Shown here: piece by piece, positions 1 through 10,525 of the stretch | Numbering within the stretch: position 1 is the first letter of the stretch | How the letters are laid out: each line of letters begins with the position of its first letter | DNA from: Solirubrobacteraceae bacterium | Lineage (GTDB): Bacteria > Actinomycetota > Thermoleophilia > Solirubrobacterales > Solirubrobacteraceae | Assembly (NCBI GenBank): GCA_029263125.1 | Contig: JAJCYD010000043.1 | Coordinates: 62,001-126,000 of the forward strand | DNA length: 64,000 nt | Reading direction: 5' to 3' | Translations under genes and position numbers: made by a program | Notes under the pieces: model-generated | The model's input: the letters and a program-made list of their open reading frames with translations, nothing else | Told to the model about the DNA's origin: nothing | Database searches by the model: none

Positions 1-1
1 C

Positions 2-184
<183 letters not shown>

Positions 185-199
185 GAGGAAGGACAACAG

Positions 200-1093
200 A
201 TGCAGAAGCTGAGATGGCGCTGGCTGACGGCGCTCGTGCTCGCGACGGGCATGGTGGCGGTGACCGCGTGTGGCGACGACGACGACAAGAGCAGCGGGTC
301 GAGCACGACGGCTCCGGCGCGGACGTTCGAAGCCGGCACGACGATGAAGAAGCTCCAGGACGCCGGCACGATCACGATCGGCGTGAAGTTCGAGGTGCCG
401 CCGTTCGGCCAGAAGAACCCGGCGAGCGGCAAGGTCGAGGGCTTTGATGTCGACCTCGGCCAGGCGATCGCCGACGAGCTCGGTGTCAAGGCGAAGTTCG
501 TCGAGGCGCTGTCGGACAACCGCATCCCGTTCCTCAAGGACGGCACGACCGACGTGATCCTCTCGACGATGACGATCACCGCCGAGCGCGACCAGGAGAT
601 CGACTTCTCCGATCCGTACTTCGTCGCCGAGGGCCGCATCCTGACCAAGAAGAGCGACGACTCGATCAAGGGCATCGACGATCTCGCCGGCAAGAAGGTC
701 TGCACGGCGCTCGGCTCGACCTACGAGGCGACGCTCAAGAAGCAGGCTCCGAAGGCCACGGTCCGCCCGGTGGACGGCTACTCCGATTGCCTGGAGCTGA
801 TCCAGAACGGGTCCGTCGACGCCGAGGCGACCGACGACGTGATCCTCACGGGCCAGATCATCCAGGACGACTCGCTGCAGCTCGTCGGCGACAAGCTCAC
901 CACCGAGCCCTACGGCGCCGGGATCAAGGAGGGCGACACGGAGTTCCTCGCCTTCGTCAACGAGGTGTTCGCGACGTTCAAGTCCGACGGCCGCTGGGCC
1001 AAGTCCTATGAGAAGTGGGTCGGCCAGTACACCGGTGAGGACCGCGATCCGCCCGAGATGTCCCTCAAGGAGGCGCTCGACCTCAGCACGTGA
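200..1093 (+). CDS. Amino-acid ABC transporter substrate-binding lipoprotein
   Basis: 297 residues. The N-terminus is a lipoprotein signal (basic MQKLRWRW, hydrophobic core, lipobox VTAC with Cys24), followed by an acidic/Ser linker and a family-3 periplasmic-binding-protein fold (about residues 50-275). Visible family motifs are GFDVDLGQAIAD, the ligand-loop region LSTMTITAERDQEIDFSDPY and GKKVCTALGSTYE. The RERDxxIDFSxPY-like element is typical of glutamate, glutamine or aspartate binders, but the exact ligand cannot be read. A GAGAGGAAGG Shine-Dalgarno region lies just upstream. The stop overlaps the GTG of the next permease by 4 bp, indicating translational coupling. Confidence 0.93.
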   Translation: MQKLRWRWLTALVLATGMVAVTACGDDDDKSSGSSTTAPARTFEAGTTMKKLQDAGTITIGVKFEVPPFGQKNPASGKVEGFDVDLGQAIADELGVKAKFVEALSDNRIPFLKDGTTDVILSTMTITAERDQEIDFSDPYFVAEGRILTKKSDDSIKGIDDLAGKKVCTALGSTYEATLKKQAPKATVRPVDGYSDCLELIQNGSVDAEATDDVILTGQIIQDDSLQLVGDKLTTEPYGAGIKEGDTEFLAFVNEVFATFKSDGRWAKSYEKWVGQYTGEDRDPPEMSLKEALDLST

Positions 1094-1752
1094 GCGCGCT
1101 GTTTGACGTCCTGACGGAGCACCTCGACGAGTTCGGGGGTGGCCTGTGGGTCACCCTCCGGCTCGTCATGGGGGCCTTCGTCATCGCGATCGTCGTCGGC
1201 ACGGTCGTCGCGGCGCTGCGGATCGCGCCGTCGGTGTGGCTGCGGCGGCTCGGCGGGATCTACGTCGAGTCGTTTCGCAACATCCCGCTGCTGGTGCTGC
1301 TGACGATGGCCTACGCGGGGCTGCGCCGTGCGGGCGTGCCGATCGGCCAGTGGACGGCGGGGATCGGGGCGCTCGGGCTGTACACCGCGGCCTATGTCGC
1401 CGAGGTGCTGCGCTCGGGCGTCTTCGCGGTCAGCAAGGGCCAGATCGAAGCGTCGCTGTCGCTGGGCTTCAGCTATGCGCAGACGCTGCGGCGGATCGTC
1501 CTGCCGCAGGCGTTTCGCACCGTGATCCCGCCGCTGGGCTCGATCACGATCGCGATGATCAAGAACTCGGCGATCATCGGCGTGTCGCTGATCGCGCTCA
1601 ACGACATCCTCAAGAGCGCGCGCATCGTGCAGGCCGAGACCTTCAAGACCGAGGAGGCGTTCCTGTGGGCCGCCGTCGGCTACCTGCTGATCACCGTGAC
1701 CGCGACGATCGCGTTCCGGTTCCTCGAGCGACGCTACGTGATCTCGAGGTAA
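1090..1752 (+). CDS. Amino-acid ABC transporter permease (first)
   Basis: 220 residues from a GTG that overlaps the previous stop (GTGA). The protein shows the membrane-segment pattern of HisM/GlnP-type permeases. The N-terminal helix is around residues 20-45. The family loop ESFRNIPLL is near residue 58, and the cytoplasmic EAA-type coupling loop (EASLSLGFSYAQTLRRIVLPQA) is near residues 118-140. The C-terminal ERRY ending is common in this family. It pairs with the permease starting 6 bp downstream to form the translocation pore. Confidence 0.93.
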   Translation: MSALFDVLTEHLDEFGGGLWVTLRLVMGAFVIAIVVGTVVAALRIAPSVWLRRLGGIYVESFRNIPLLVLLTMAYAGLRRAGVPIGQWTAGIGALGLYTAAYVAEVLRSGVFAVSKGQIEASLSLGFSYAQTLRRIVLPQAFRTVIPPLGSITIAMIKNSAIIGVSLIALNDILKSARIVQAETFKTEEAFLWAAVGYLLITVTATIAFRFLERRYVISR

Positions 1753-1758
1753 CGGCTC

Positions 1759-2559
1759 GTGACCTACCTCTTTCGTCCGGACAACTGGGAGTGGCTGATC
1801 ACCGGCCGCAACGCGCGGTTCATCTTCGAGGGCTTTCTCGTCAATCTTCAGCTCGCGCTGATCGCGATGGTCTTCTCGCTGATCTTCGGTCTGGGGCTTG
1901 CGTTGCTGCGCATCTCTCCGTGGGGGCCGGTCCGCTTCGCGACCGGCCTGTGGATCGACCTGTGGCGCAACCTGCCGCTGATCCTCGTGATCCTGTACTT
2001 CGCGATCGCGATGCCCGAGTCCTGGCGCGACGCCTACCAGACCGCGGCGCCGGGCTTCCTGCCCGACGTGCTTCAGCGCGGTCGCGTGTTCGCGGCGCTG
2101 CTCGCGCTCGTGCTCTACAACTCGGCGGTGCTGGCGGAGATCATGCGCGCGGGCATCCAGTCACTTGACCGCGGCCAGGGTGAGGCAGCGACCGCGCTGG
2201 GATTGACCTACGTCCAGCGCATGCGTCTCGTGATCCTCCCGCAAGGCCTGCGGCGGATGGTGCCGGCGACGATCTCCCAGCTGATCACCCTGAACAAGGA
2301 CACGACGCTCGTGAGCATCATCGGCATCCAGGAGGTGATGCGCCAGGGCCGGATCCTCACCGGCAACAACTTCTTCGGCGGCGTACAGGCGCCGCTGCTG
2401 CATGTGCTGCTGTTCATCGGGGCACTGTTCATCGTGACCAACCTGCTGCTGTCGCGACTGTCGCGGCGCCTGGAGATTGCCGAGCAGCTGCGCACCGGCA
2501 CGACGCTTGAGCCCATCAGCGGCCTGGAGGATCAGGTGCGGCCGGTCCAGGCGCGCTGA
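1759..2559 (+). CDS. Amino-acid ABC transporter permease (second)
   Basis: 266 residues, GTG start 6 bp after the first permease. The same HisM/GlnP family is indicated by IDLWRNLPLILVILY (near residue 70), the EAA loop GEAATALGLTYVQRMRLVILPQ (near 140-162) and NKDTTLVSIIGIQEVM. Between the first helices there is a periplasmic insertion of about 20 residues that the first permease lacks. With the ATPase, the binding protein and the first permease it completes the importer. No transcription terminator is obvious before the cupin gene 29 bp downstream. Confidence 0.93.
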   Translation: MTYLFRPDNWEWLITGRNARFIFEGFLVNLQLALIAMVFSLIFGLGLALLRISPWGPVRFATGLWIDLWRNLPLILVILYFAIAMPESWRDAYQTAAPGFLPDVLQRGRVFAALLALVLYNSAVLAEIMRAGIQSLDRGQGEAATALGLTYVQRMRLVILPQGLRRMVPATISQLITLNKDTTLVSIIGIQEVMRQGRILTGNNFFGGVQAPLLHVLLFIGALFIVTNLLLSRLSRRLEIAEQLRTGTTLEPISGLEDQVRPVQAR

Positions 2560-2587
2560 CGCTGTTCGATTCGGAGGTTTGCCTGCC

Positions 2588-3085
2588 ATGCCCGACGTAT
2601 CCATCCATGACCCCGAGTGGGACTTCGACGAGTCCGGCACGCCGTATCACGCCCGCGCGATGCTGCTCGGCCCGCGGATCGGCGCGCAGCGGCTCGGGGC
2701 CACGCTGTATGAGCTGGACCCGGGCGGGGCGGTGAGCCCGTACCACTGCCACGAGGCGAACGAGGAGATGCTCGTGGTTCTTGAGGGAGCGCCGACGCTG
2801 CGCACGCCGGAGGGGTCTCGCGATCTGGAGGCCGGCGCCGTGGTGGCCTTCGTCTGCGGTCCCGATGGAGCGCACCGCATCTCCAATCGCTCGGACGCTG
2901 CGGCGCGGGTGCTCATGGTCTCCACGCAGCGCTATCCGGAGATCGCCGAGCACCTCGACACCGGCGCGACGCTGGCGATGTCCGCGCCGGGCGCGGGCAA
3001 GGTGTTCCCGGCGGGGGTCGATGTCGACGTCATGACCGCCGTGGTGTCGGCGATGCAGCGCGGAGCGGAGCTGCAGGAGGAGTAG
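2588..3085 (+). CDS. Cupin-domain protein
   Basis: 165 residues. I chose the ATG at 2588 because a GGAGGT ribosome-binding site lies 8 bp upstream (2574-2579); an earlier in-frame ATG at 2477 would overlap the permease by 83 bp. The core is a single conserved beta-barrel. Motif 1 is GAVSPYHCHEANEEMLVVLEG (metal-ligand His-x-His and Glu), and motif 2 is around GPDGAHRISNRSD with the third His. The reaction is unknown; small cupins of this type include sugar epimerases, dioxygenases and binding proteins. It may be transcribed with the transporter but need not be functionally linked. Confidence 0.8.
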   Translation: MPDVSIHDPEWDFDESGTPYHARAMLLGPRIGAQRLGATLYELDPGGAVSPYHCHEANEEMLVVLEGAPTLRTPEGSRDLEAGAVVAFVCGPDGAHRISNRSDAAARVLMVSTQRYPEIAEHLDTGATLAMSAPGAGKVFPAGVDVDVMTAVVSAMQRGAELQEE

Positions 3086-3136
3086 CCCCGCGCGAGGATG
3101 CTGCGGCTCGCCGTGCCCCAGCGACCGCGGGTCGCG

Positions 3137-3142
3137 CATAAT
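3137..3142 (+). promoter_or_regulatory. Putative -10 box of a leaderless transcript (LtrA gene)
   Basis: CATAAT lies 8 nt before the GTG at 3151, the spacing expected if transcription starts at the start codon. No Shine-Dalgarno sequence is present. This is one of about a dozen such arrangements in the window. Confidence 0.4.
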
Positions 3143-3150
3143 CGCTGCTC

Positions 3151-4389
3151 GTGAGCGCGACGTCGCAGAGCCACGGCCGCCGGCGAATGAGCGGCCGCGA
3201 TCCCCACGCGGAGCACCGCTCGGCCACGCCGCTTGAGCTGCTCTACGACCTGACCTTCGTCGTCGCCTTCGGGTTCGCCGCCGACGAGCTCGCGCACGCC
3301 GTCGCCGACGACCACCTTCGCACGGGGATGGTCGGCTTCGCGTTCGCGCTGTTCGCCGTCAGCTGGGCGTGGATCAACTACACGTGGTTCGCCTCCGCAT
3401 ACGACACCGACGACTGGGTCTGCCGGCTGGCCGTCATCGTGCAGATGGTCGGCGTCGTGATCCTCGCGCTGGGCCTCGAGCAGGTCTTCGCGTCGATCCA
3501 GGAAGGCGACCGGCTCGACAACGGCGTGGTGGTGCTCGGCTACGTCGTCATGCGCCTGTCGATGATCTTCCTGTGGATCCGGGCCGCGCGCCACGACCCC
3601 GAGCGCGCCCGGGCGGCGATGACCTACGTGTGGACGCTCGCGGTGGCCCAGGTGGGCTGGGTGGCGCTGGTCTTCGCCGACCCGCGGCTGGAGGCGGCGT
3701 TTGCCTGTACGGCGGCGCTCGTCGCGCTCGAGGTCTCTGGTCCGCTCATCGCCGAGCGGCGCTTCGGCGGGACGCCGTGGCACGCCCACCACATCGCCGA
3801 GCGCTACGGGCTGCTCGTGATCATCACGCTCGGCGAGGGGATCATCGGCACGGTCGCGGCGATGAACGCGGTCGTCCACGGCGAGAACGGATGGACGGTC
3901 ACGGTGGCGGTCGTCGGCCTGGCGGGCGTCGGCCTGACGTTCGCCGCCTGGTGGAGCTACTTCGCGATCCCGTGGGCCGACGTCATCCACCGCCACCGCG
4001 AGCGATCGTTCGGCTGGGGATACGGGCACCTCGCCGTGTTCGGCGGGCTGGCCGCGATGGGCGGCGGGCTGCACGTCGCCGCCTTCTACCTGGAGGACGA
4101 GGCGAAGATCGGCGTGACGGGCGTCGTGCTCAGCGTCGCCATTCCGGTCGCGATCTTCCTGTTCGCGCTCTACGCGCTGTACACGACGCTCATGCGCGAG
4201 TCCGATCCGTTCCACCTGCTCCTGCTCGCGCTGACGGCGGCCGTCCTGGCGCTGGCCGTGGGGCTTGCCGTGGCGGGCGCGAGCATCGCCGTCTGCCTCG
4301 TGGTCCTCATGTTCGCGCCGATCGTGACCGTGGTCGGCTTTGAGACGCTCGGCCACAAGCACCTGGCCCACGCGCTGGACCGCCAGTAG
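3151..4389 (+). CDS. Low temperature requirement protein A (LtrA) family membrane protein
   Basis: 412 residues with a soluble N-terminal stretch of about 25 residues and then roughly ten hydrophobic segments. The diagnostic N-terminal element TPLELLYDLTFVVAFGFAAD (from about residue 26) and the HHIAERYGLLVIITLGEGII element near residue 220 are hallmarks of the LtrA family. The biochemical role of the family is unknown; the name comes from a Listeria cold-growth mutant. An in-frame ATG at 3187 is an alternative start. The GTG at 3151 is preferred because a CATAAT hexamer lies 8 nt upstream. It stands alone between unrelated genes. Confidence 0.9.
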   Translation: MSATSQSHGRRRMSGRDPHAEHRSATPLELLYDLTFVVAFGFAADELAHAVADDHLRTGMVGFAFALFAVSWAWINYTWFASAYDTDDWVCRLAVIVQMVGVVILALGLEQVFASIQEGDRLDNGVVVLGYVVMRLSMIFLWIRAARHDPERARAAMTYVWTLAVAQVGWVALVFADPRLEAAFACTAALVALEVSGPLIAERRFGGTPWHAHHIAERYGLLVIITLGEGIIGTVAAMNAVVHGENGWTVTVAVVGLAGVGLTFAAWWSYFAIPWADVIHRHRERSFGWGYGHLAVFGGLAAMGGGLHVAAFYLEDEAKIGVTGVVLSVAIPVAIFLFALYALYTTLMRESDPFHLLLLALTAAVLALAVGLAVAGASIAVCLVVLMFAPIVTVVGFETLGHKHLAHALDRQ

Positions 4390-4458
4390 CCGTACCGGTG
4401 CACACCTGACGCCTCGCGTCATGACCCCGTTGGCACGCGATGGCACGGGGGGCACGTT

Positions 4459-4487
4459 TTGCGCGACGTGCCCGGCGGGGGTAGGGT
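4459..4487 (+). promoter_or_regulatory. Putative promoter, leaderless start of the secreted protein at 4494
   Basis: TTGCGC (4459-4464), a 17-nt spacer and TAGGGT (4482-4487) form a sigma-70-type pair. The TAGGGT ends 6 nt before the GTG at 4494, so the mRNA probably begins at or next to the start codon. Confidence 0.45.
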
Positions 4488-4493
4488 CACGGT

Positions 4494-4946
4494 GTGAAGC
4501 GAGTCTGTGTTCTGGCGTTCGTCGCGGCAGTGCTCGCAGCTCTTCCCGCGTTTGCCGCCCGGCCCGCGGGCAGCAAGAAGTACACCGGCACGACGTCGCA
4601 GGATCGCCGCGTCAGCGCACGCGTGACGAGCGACCGCAAGGGCCTGCAAATCGAGTTCGACGAGGTGTTTCGCTGTAACAACGGGCGGCGCAAGTCGACG
4701 CACGCCGTCTACAAGAAGCAGCGCCCGACGATCCGCAGGGATGGCACGTTCAACTACTCAAGGACCTATCGCAATCTGCCGCCGGCGCCCGGGTTCAACG
4801 AGCGGCGAACCGAGCGCCAGCACGTGACGGGCAGCTTCAGCGCCGGCGGCACGCGCGTGAAGGGCCGCGCGGCGACGACGATCGTCGGACGCAGCGGGTT
4901 GCGTTGTTCCTCAAAGGTGACGTTCAAGGCGCGGCGTCGGTCCTGA
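4494..4946 (+). CDS. Secreted basic hypothetical protein
   Basis: 150 residues. A classical Sec signal peptide (MKRVCVLAFVAAVLAALPAFA) is followed by a mature part rich in Lys/Arg/Thr, with two conserved-looking cysteines (FRCNNGRRK and LRCSSKVTF) that could form a disulfide. The repeated pattern of xGTFNYSRTY and GSFSAGGTRVKGRAATT suggests a small beta-sheet protein. I do not recognise the family. Similar short secreted proteins are numerous in Thermoleophilia in my general knowledge; that comparison is not tested here. Confidence 0.7.
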   Translation: MKRVCVLAFVAAVLAALPAFAARPAGSKKYTGTTSQDRRVSARVTSDRKGLQIEFDEVFRCNNGRRKSTHAVYKKQRPTIRRDGTFNYSRTYRNLPPAPGFNERRTERQHVTGSFSAGGTRVKGRAATTIVGRSGLRCSSKVTFKARRRS

Positions 4947-5403
4947 GTACCGCGTGCCGCGTCGGCGATGGCGGCGCCGGCGAGTCACTCTGGCTCCTCA
5001 CGAAACTGCGCGCGACGTCGCTCGATGCGACGTGCGGCGGTGGTGACGAGGTCGGGGGGCGATACCGCAGATCAAGCCGACCGCACCACGGCTTGTTGTG
5101 CATCCAGGTGATGTGCCGACTCGGCGATCAAGCGGTGTCCAACCGTCAGGTGTGCACAGGTGAACCGCGCGATGGACAGCCACATCTCGCACGCGAACCG
5201 GCGGTCTTACAGGTGGTCTGCGTGATCAAGCGGCGGTGCCCGCAGGAAGAATCCAGTCGCCCTGTTGCCGGGTCGCGGCCGTGATCAGCATCAAGTCGCC
5301 CGTTGCACCAGGCCAAGCGCAGGGGCGAAGATCGGCCGGGACAGCGCGAGACCGGATCGGGTCGTCCGTTCACGACGTGACGGGCGCGGCGGACAGCGCC
5401 GCC
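4947..5403. other. Intergenic stretch with no recognisable feature
   Basis: About 460 bp between the secreted protein and gatC. Reading both strands I see no open frame with family-like composition, no tRNA cloverleaf, no conserved riboswitch core and no clear repeat. Base composition looks slightly less GC-rich than the flanking genes, which suggests non-coding or decayed sequence. Confidence 0.5.
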
Positions 5404-5409
5404 TAGAAT
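5404..5409 (+). promoter_or_regulatory. Putative -10 box of leaderless gatCAB transcript
   Basis: TAGAAT lies 8 nt before the gatC ATG at 5418 with no Shine-Dalgarno sequence in between, consistent with a leaderless operon mRNA. No convincing -35 hexamer is visible. Confidence 0.45.
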
Positions 5410-5417
5410 CAGCGCCG

Positions 5418-5705
5418 ATGATCGACCGTGAACAAGTACTGCACGTCGCCCGGCTCGCTCGGCTTGAGCTCACCGACGAGGAGGTCGGGCGGATGAGCGA
5501 CGAGCTGTCGGCCGTGCTCGACCACATCGAGAAGATCGGCGAGCTCGATCTCGACGGCGTTGCGGCGACGACGCATGTCGTCGAGGTGTCCAACGCGCTG
5601 CGCCCCGACGCGGTGCAGCCTTCCCTGCCGGCCGATGTCGCGCTGCGCAACGCGCCCTCGGTCGCCGACGGCGGCTTTCGCGTGCCGAGTCCGCAGGCCG
5701 GATGA
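5418..5705 (+). CDS. gatC: Aspartyl/glutamyl-tRNA amidotransferase subunit C
   Basis: 95 residues, the normal size for GatC. The family signature VLHVARLARLELTDEEV opens the protein and the C-terminal belt segment contains the NALRPDAVQPSL region that wraps between GatA and GatB. GatC stabilises the GatCAB heterotrimer, which converts mischarged Glu-tRNA(Gln) and Asp-tRNA(Asn) to the amidated forms. The start was set at the ATG 8 nt after a TAGAAT hexamer. The stop overlaps the gatA ATG by 4 bp, so the three subunits are translationally coupled. Confidence 0.96.
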   Translation: MIDREQVLHVARLARLELTDEEVGRMSDELSAVLDHIEKIGELDLDGVAATTHVVEVSNALRPDAVQPSLPADVALRNAPSVADGGFRVPSPQAG

Positions 5706-7140
5706 GCGCCACCGATCCCACGGCGATGACGGCCGCTGCCGCGGTCGCCGCCATCGAGAACGGCGACCTGAGCGCCGGGGAGCTGTTTGACGCCTACCGC
5801 GACGCCGCGGCCGCAGACGAGCTCAATGCCTATCTGTGGGTTGCCGACGGTCCGCCCGAATCGCCCTCGCAGGGCACACCGCTCAGCGGCGTCCCGGTCG
5901 CGGTCAAGGATCTCTTCTGCACCGAGGGCGTCCCCAGCCAGGCCGGCTCGAAGATCCTCGAGGGCTACTGCCCGCCGTACACCGCCTCGGTCGTCGCGCG
6001 GCTGCACGAGGCCGGCTCGCCGCTGCTTGGCAAGACCAACCAGGACGAGTTCGCGATGGGGTCCTCGAACGAGAACTCGGCCTTTGGACCCGTCCTGAAC
6101 CCGTGGGATCGAACGCGTGTGCCGGGCGGCTCCAGCGGGGGAAGTGCCGCATCCGTCGCGGCCGGATCCGCCCCGTGGGCGCTGGGCACCGACACGGGCG
6201 GATCGATCCGCCAGCCCGCCGCGCTGTGCGGGATCGTCGGACTGAAGCCGACCTACGGCGCCGTCAGCCGCTACGGGATGATCGCGTTCGCCTCGTCGCT
6301 GGACCAGGCCGGGCCGCTGACCCGCGACATCACTGACGCGGCGCTCCTGTTCAAGCACATGGTCGGCCACGACGACCGCGATTCGACGTCCGTCGGGTTT
6401 CCCGGATCAGTCGAGATGCCGACCGCGCAGCGGTTGGATGGCCTCCGCCTCGGCGTGCCGGAGGAGCTCTCGGGTGAGGGCATCGCGATCGACGCGGGCG
6501 TGCTCGAAGCGTTCAACAAGACGCTGAAGCTCGCCGAGGAGCTCGGCGCGACCGTGCAGACCTGCCGGCTGCCGCACGCGCCCCACGCGCTCAGCGCGTA
6601 CTACGTGCTGGCGCCCGCGGAGGCCTCGTCGAACCTCGCGCGCTACGACGGGGTGCGCTACGGAGCGCGTTCGGAGCATGCCGACGGGCTGGTGGAGATG
6701 TACACCAACACCCGCAGTGAGAACTTCGGCCCCGAGGTCAAGCGGCGCATCATGCTCGGCACCTACTCGCTCTCAAGCGGCTACTACGACGCGTACTACG
6801 GCCGCGCGCAGCGCGTGCGCACGAAGATCGCCGAGGACTTCCACACGGTCTTCGAGAACTTCGACTTCGTCGTCACGCCCACCTCGCCGACGGTCGCCTT
6901 CGAGCTCGGCTCAAAGACCGCCGACCCGCTGTCGATGTACCTCAACGACTACTGCACGGTCCCGATGTCGCTGGCCGGCATCCCCGCGATCTCGATGCCC
7001 TGCGGGCTCAGCGAGAACCTGCCCGTCGGCTTCCAGCTCGCCGGCCCGGCGTTCAGCGAGAACGCGATCCTCGACGCGGCGTTCGCGCTGGAACAGGCGA
7101 TCGGCTTCGACGGCTCGCCGGCGATGGGTGCGCTGGCGGC

Positions 7141-7144
<4 letters not shown>
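5702..7144 (+). CDS. gatA: Aspartyl/glutamyl-tRNA amidotransferase subunit A
   Basis: 480 residues, the usual GatA length. This amidase-signature-family subunit releases ammonia from glutamine for tRNA transamidation. The catalytic Ser-cisSer-Lys triad is visible as Lys69 (VAVKDL), Ser144 (PGGSSGGSAA) and Ser168 (GTDTGGSIRQPA). The C-terminal region contains the conserved YYGRAQRVR segment. It overlaps gatC by 4 bp upstream and gatB by 4 bp downstream. Confidence 0.97.
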
Positions 7145-8571
<1,427 letters not shown>

Positions 8572-8645
8572 GGCGCGCCCCGCCGGGCCGACCCGCGAAA
8601 CGATCGCCCGCGACACGGACGAACGCTCGCGGGCGACCCGTGCCC

Positions 8646-9105
8646 TCAGCAGATGACCTGCACCTCGAATGGCTGGTCCTCGTCGATGAAGGCACCGGCG
8701 CTGAATCGCTCGGTCCGGAGGGTTCACCCGTCCTTCGGTGCCTGCGGGCGCCACGGCCTTGTTGGCACTGATGATCCGGCTACCCGCGAAGCCGTTGTTG
8801 CGGGCGCCCTGCGAAGCCGTCACCGCGCATGACGTGACGTCGCGGTTGAACTCGAGCCAGCGCGAGGATCTGCGCCGCGTCGAGATTGTCGACGCGATCG
8901 GCGTTGAGGCCCGTCGCGATACCCGTCGCGTTGGTCGTGAACGGCCGCTTGGTGGGGCCGCCGTCGCCCACTGCGATGGTTCCCGCGATCTCGCCGCTCT
9001 TGGCGTTGAACTGAAATGCCTGTCCTGTCGAGAGGTTGTTCGCGCGCAGGCACGGGACGGCGTGGGCCTTGGACGGTGTGCGACAGCCGTAGATCGCAGA
9101 TCAGC
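8646..9105 (-). pseudogene. Decayed gene on the minus strand (frameshifted secreted/surface protein)
   Basis: Three reading-frame segments on the minus strand join into one plausible protein only if frameshifts are allowed. From high to low coordinates they are: a segment with LRANNLSTGQAFQFN and NATGIATGLNADRVDNLDAA; after a shift, LEFNRDVTSCAVTASQGARN and NGFAGSRIISANKAV; after a second shift, FSAGAFIDEDQPFEVQVIC ending in TGA at 8646. The N(A/T)-x-GLNADxVDxLDAA element resembles a motif I know from actinobacterial hypothetical proteins with Asn/Ala-rich stalks. An in-frame TGA also lies just upstream. Elsewhere in 8572-9317 I see nothing else. Confidence 0.5.
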
Positions 9106-9317
9106 CCGCGTTGGTCTCCGTCTGGGTGTTGGACTGTCGTGTGACGTATCCGCCGGTCGACCTCTCGTCACGAGTGTCGAATCGTGGGTGGATAGCGCCG
9201 CCCATTTCTCGACATCACGACCGGGTGGGGACGCGTGACCGCGCCAAGGCGCCTCGTCCGGTGTCGCACAGGCGTACCATCGGCAGCAACCGCACCGGCG
9301 ACCAGCGAGGCACGCGC

Positions 9318-9542
9318 ATGTCGAAGCTCATCCGCATGGACCACACCGGCCACTCGACGCTTGCCGAGTGGACAGCAGAGGACCCCGCGGCGGTGCAGGA
9401 CGCCGTCACCGCGTTCCGCGAGCAGCTCGACAACGGCTACCTCGGGATGGTCAGCACCGGACCCGGCCACGCCGAGCAGGTGCGCGAGCTGCCGGTCGAC
9501 GCGTCGCTTGTGATCATGCGCCTGCCGCTCTCCGGCGGGTAG
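9318..9542 (+). CDS. Small hypothetical protein
   Basis: 74 residues starting with MSKLIRMDHTGHSTLAEW, with internal EDPAAVQDAVTAFREQLDNGYLGM and a C-terminal VIMRLPLSGG. The TGHSTLAEW...FxxxxxxGY pattern is that of small conserved actinobacterial proteins of unknown function, which often sit beside membrane proteins. It has no signal peptide and no cysteines. The next gene starts 13 bp downstream, so the two are probably co-transcribed. Confidence 0.75.
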   Translation: MSKLIRMDHTGHSTLAEWTAEDPAAVQDAVTAFREQLDNGYLGMVSTGPGHAEQVRELPVDASLVIMRLPLSGG

Positions 9543-9555
9543 CGAAGCCGGCACC

Positions 9556-10245
9556 ATGGCCGCGGAGCCGCACGCGCTCGCACCCGGATTCGAGGTTCTG
9601 CCGGAGACCGCCGGAGTGCACTGGCGCCCGCGCGTGGACGACGCGCGACTGCGGCGGCTCGGCCTCCAGTGGACGCTGACGACGCTCGCTCACGTCGTGC
9701 CGTTCGTCGGAGCGGCGATCGGGCTCATGCTGCTCAATCCGCTGACGCTGCCCGTCGCGCTGGCCTGCATCGCGCACGCGTGGGTCATCCCAGAGCTGTA
9801 CGCCCAGCGCGGCGCGAACGTCGTGCGCCCGCGCGCACGCGCCGACAAGGAGCCCGAGCGCCGCGCCCTCGGCCTGCTCGGCGACCTGCTCGACCACGAC
9901 GCGCGCGACCTGCACAAGACCACCGGCCTCGTCCTGGAGCCGGGCCGGCTGGGTGTGTGGCTCGTCGGCGAGGCCGGGGCGCTGCTGCTGCACCGAGACC
10001 GCATCTACTGCTACTGCATCACCGTGGACGGCCGCGCGAAGGCGGCCAGCAAGCTGCCATCCGGCGACCGCATCGCGCACCTCCTGCTCGCGCTGCGCTC
10101 CGACGAGCAAGGCTTCGCGACGGTCGCCAACCTGAACTTCTCCGGGGCGCCCTGGAGGCTGTGCCGGCGCATCAGCCCGGCGATGGCTCCGGCGCTTCAT
10201 GCCGCCGTCGCGATGCACGCCAGCCGGTCCACCGACCCCGTCTGA
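9556..10245 (+). CDS. Hypothetical membrane-associated protein
   Basis: 229 residues with two adjacent hydrophobic segments near residues 40-80 (LTTLAHVVPFVGAAIGLMLL and LPVALACIAHAWVIPELY) followed by a soluble domain of about 145 residues. The soluble part carries RRALGLLGDLLDHDARDLHKTTG and LGVWLVGEAGALLL, a pattern conserved in hypothetical proteins of this lineage as far as I can judge. No catalytic motif is evident. It is probably in an operon with the 74-residue protein upstream. Confidence 0.75.
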   Translation: MAAEPHALAPGFEVLPETAGVHWRPRVDDARLRRLGLQWTLTTLAHVVPFVGAAIGLMLLNPLTLPVALACIAHAWVIPELYAQRGANVVRPRARADKEPERRALGLLGDLLDHDARDLHKTTGLVLEPGRLGVWLVGEAGALLLHRDRIYCYCITVDGRAKAASKLPSGDRIAHLLLALRSDEQGFATVANLNFSGAPWRLCRRISPAMAPALHAAVAMHASRSTDPV

Positions 10246-10512
10246 ATCTCGGACGCGCGGCCAATGGCCGGCGCGCCGCCAATCCCCAACATGCTTGGCA
10301 TGCACGCAACCTCCGACATCGCTCGCCGAGTTCTCGTACCGATCACATCCCGCACGACCACCACCACGTCCGTGCCTCGGGTCCGTCGCTACAAGATGGC
10401 TCGCATGGCTCCTGTCAGCCGTGCCGATCCGTCGATCGACCGCTTCGCACATCTGCGCAGAAGCTACGACTGACCACATCCACAACCGCAGGTCGCCCGC
10501 TGGCTGACGAGG

Positions 10513-10518
10513 TACCCT
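10513..10518 (+). promoter_or_regulatory. Putative -10 box upstream of the 59-residue membrane protein
   Basis: TACCCT lies 7 nt before the ATG at 10526, with no room for a Shine-Dalgarno site; this fits a leaderless transcript. The preceding 270 bp (10246-10512) show no supported gene. Confidence 0.35.
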
Positions 10519-10525
10519 TGAAGAC

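Noticed and set aside
8738-9238. 166-codon plus-strand open frame
   Set aside because: It is antisense to the decayed minus-strand gene, whose pieces read better as protein.
10246-10512. 69-codon open frame at 10264-10473
   Set aside because: Composition unlike neighbours, no ribosome-binding site, no leaderless hexamer, no recognisable features.
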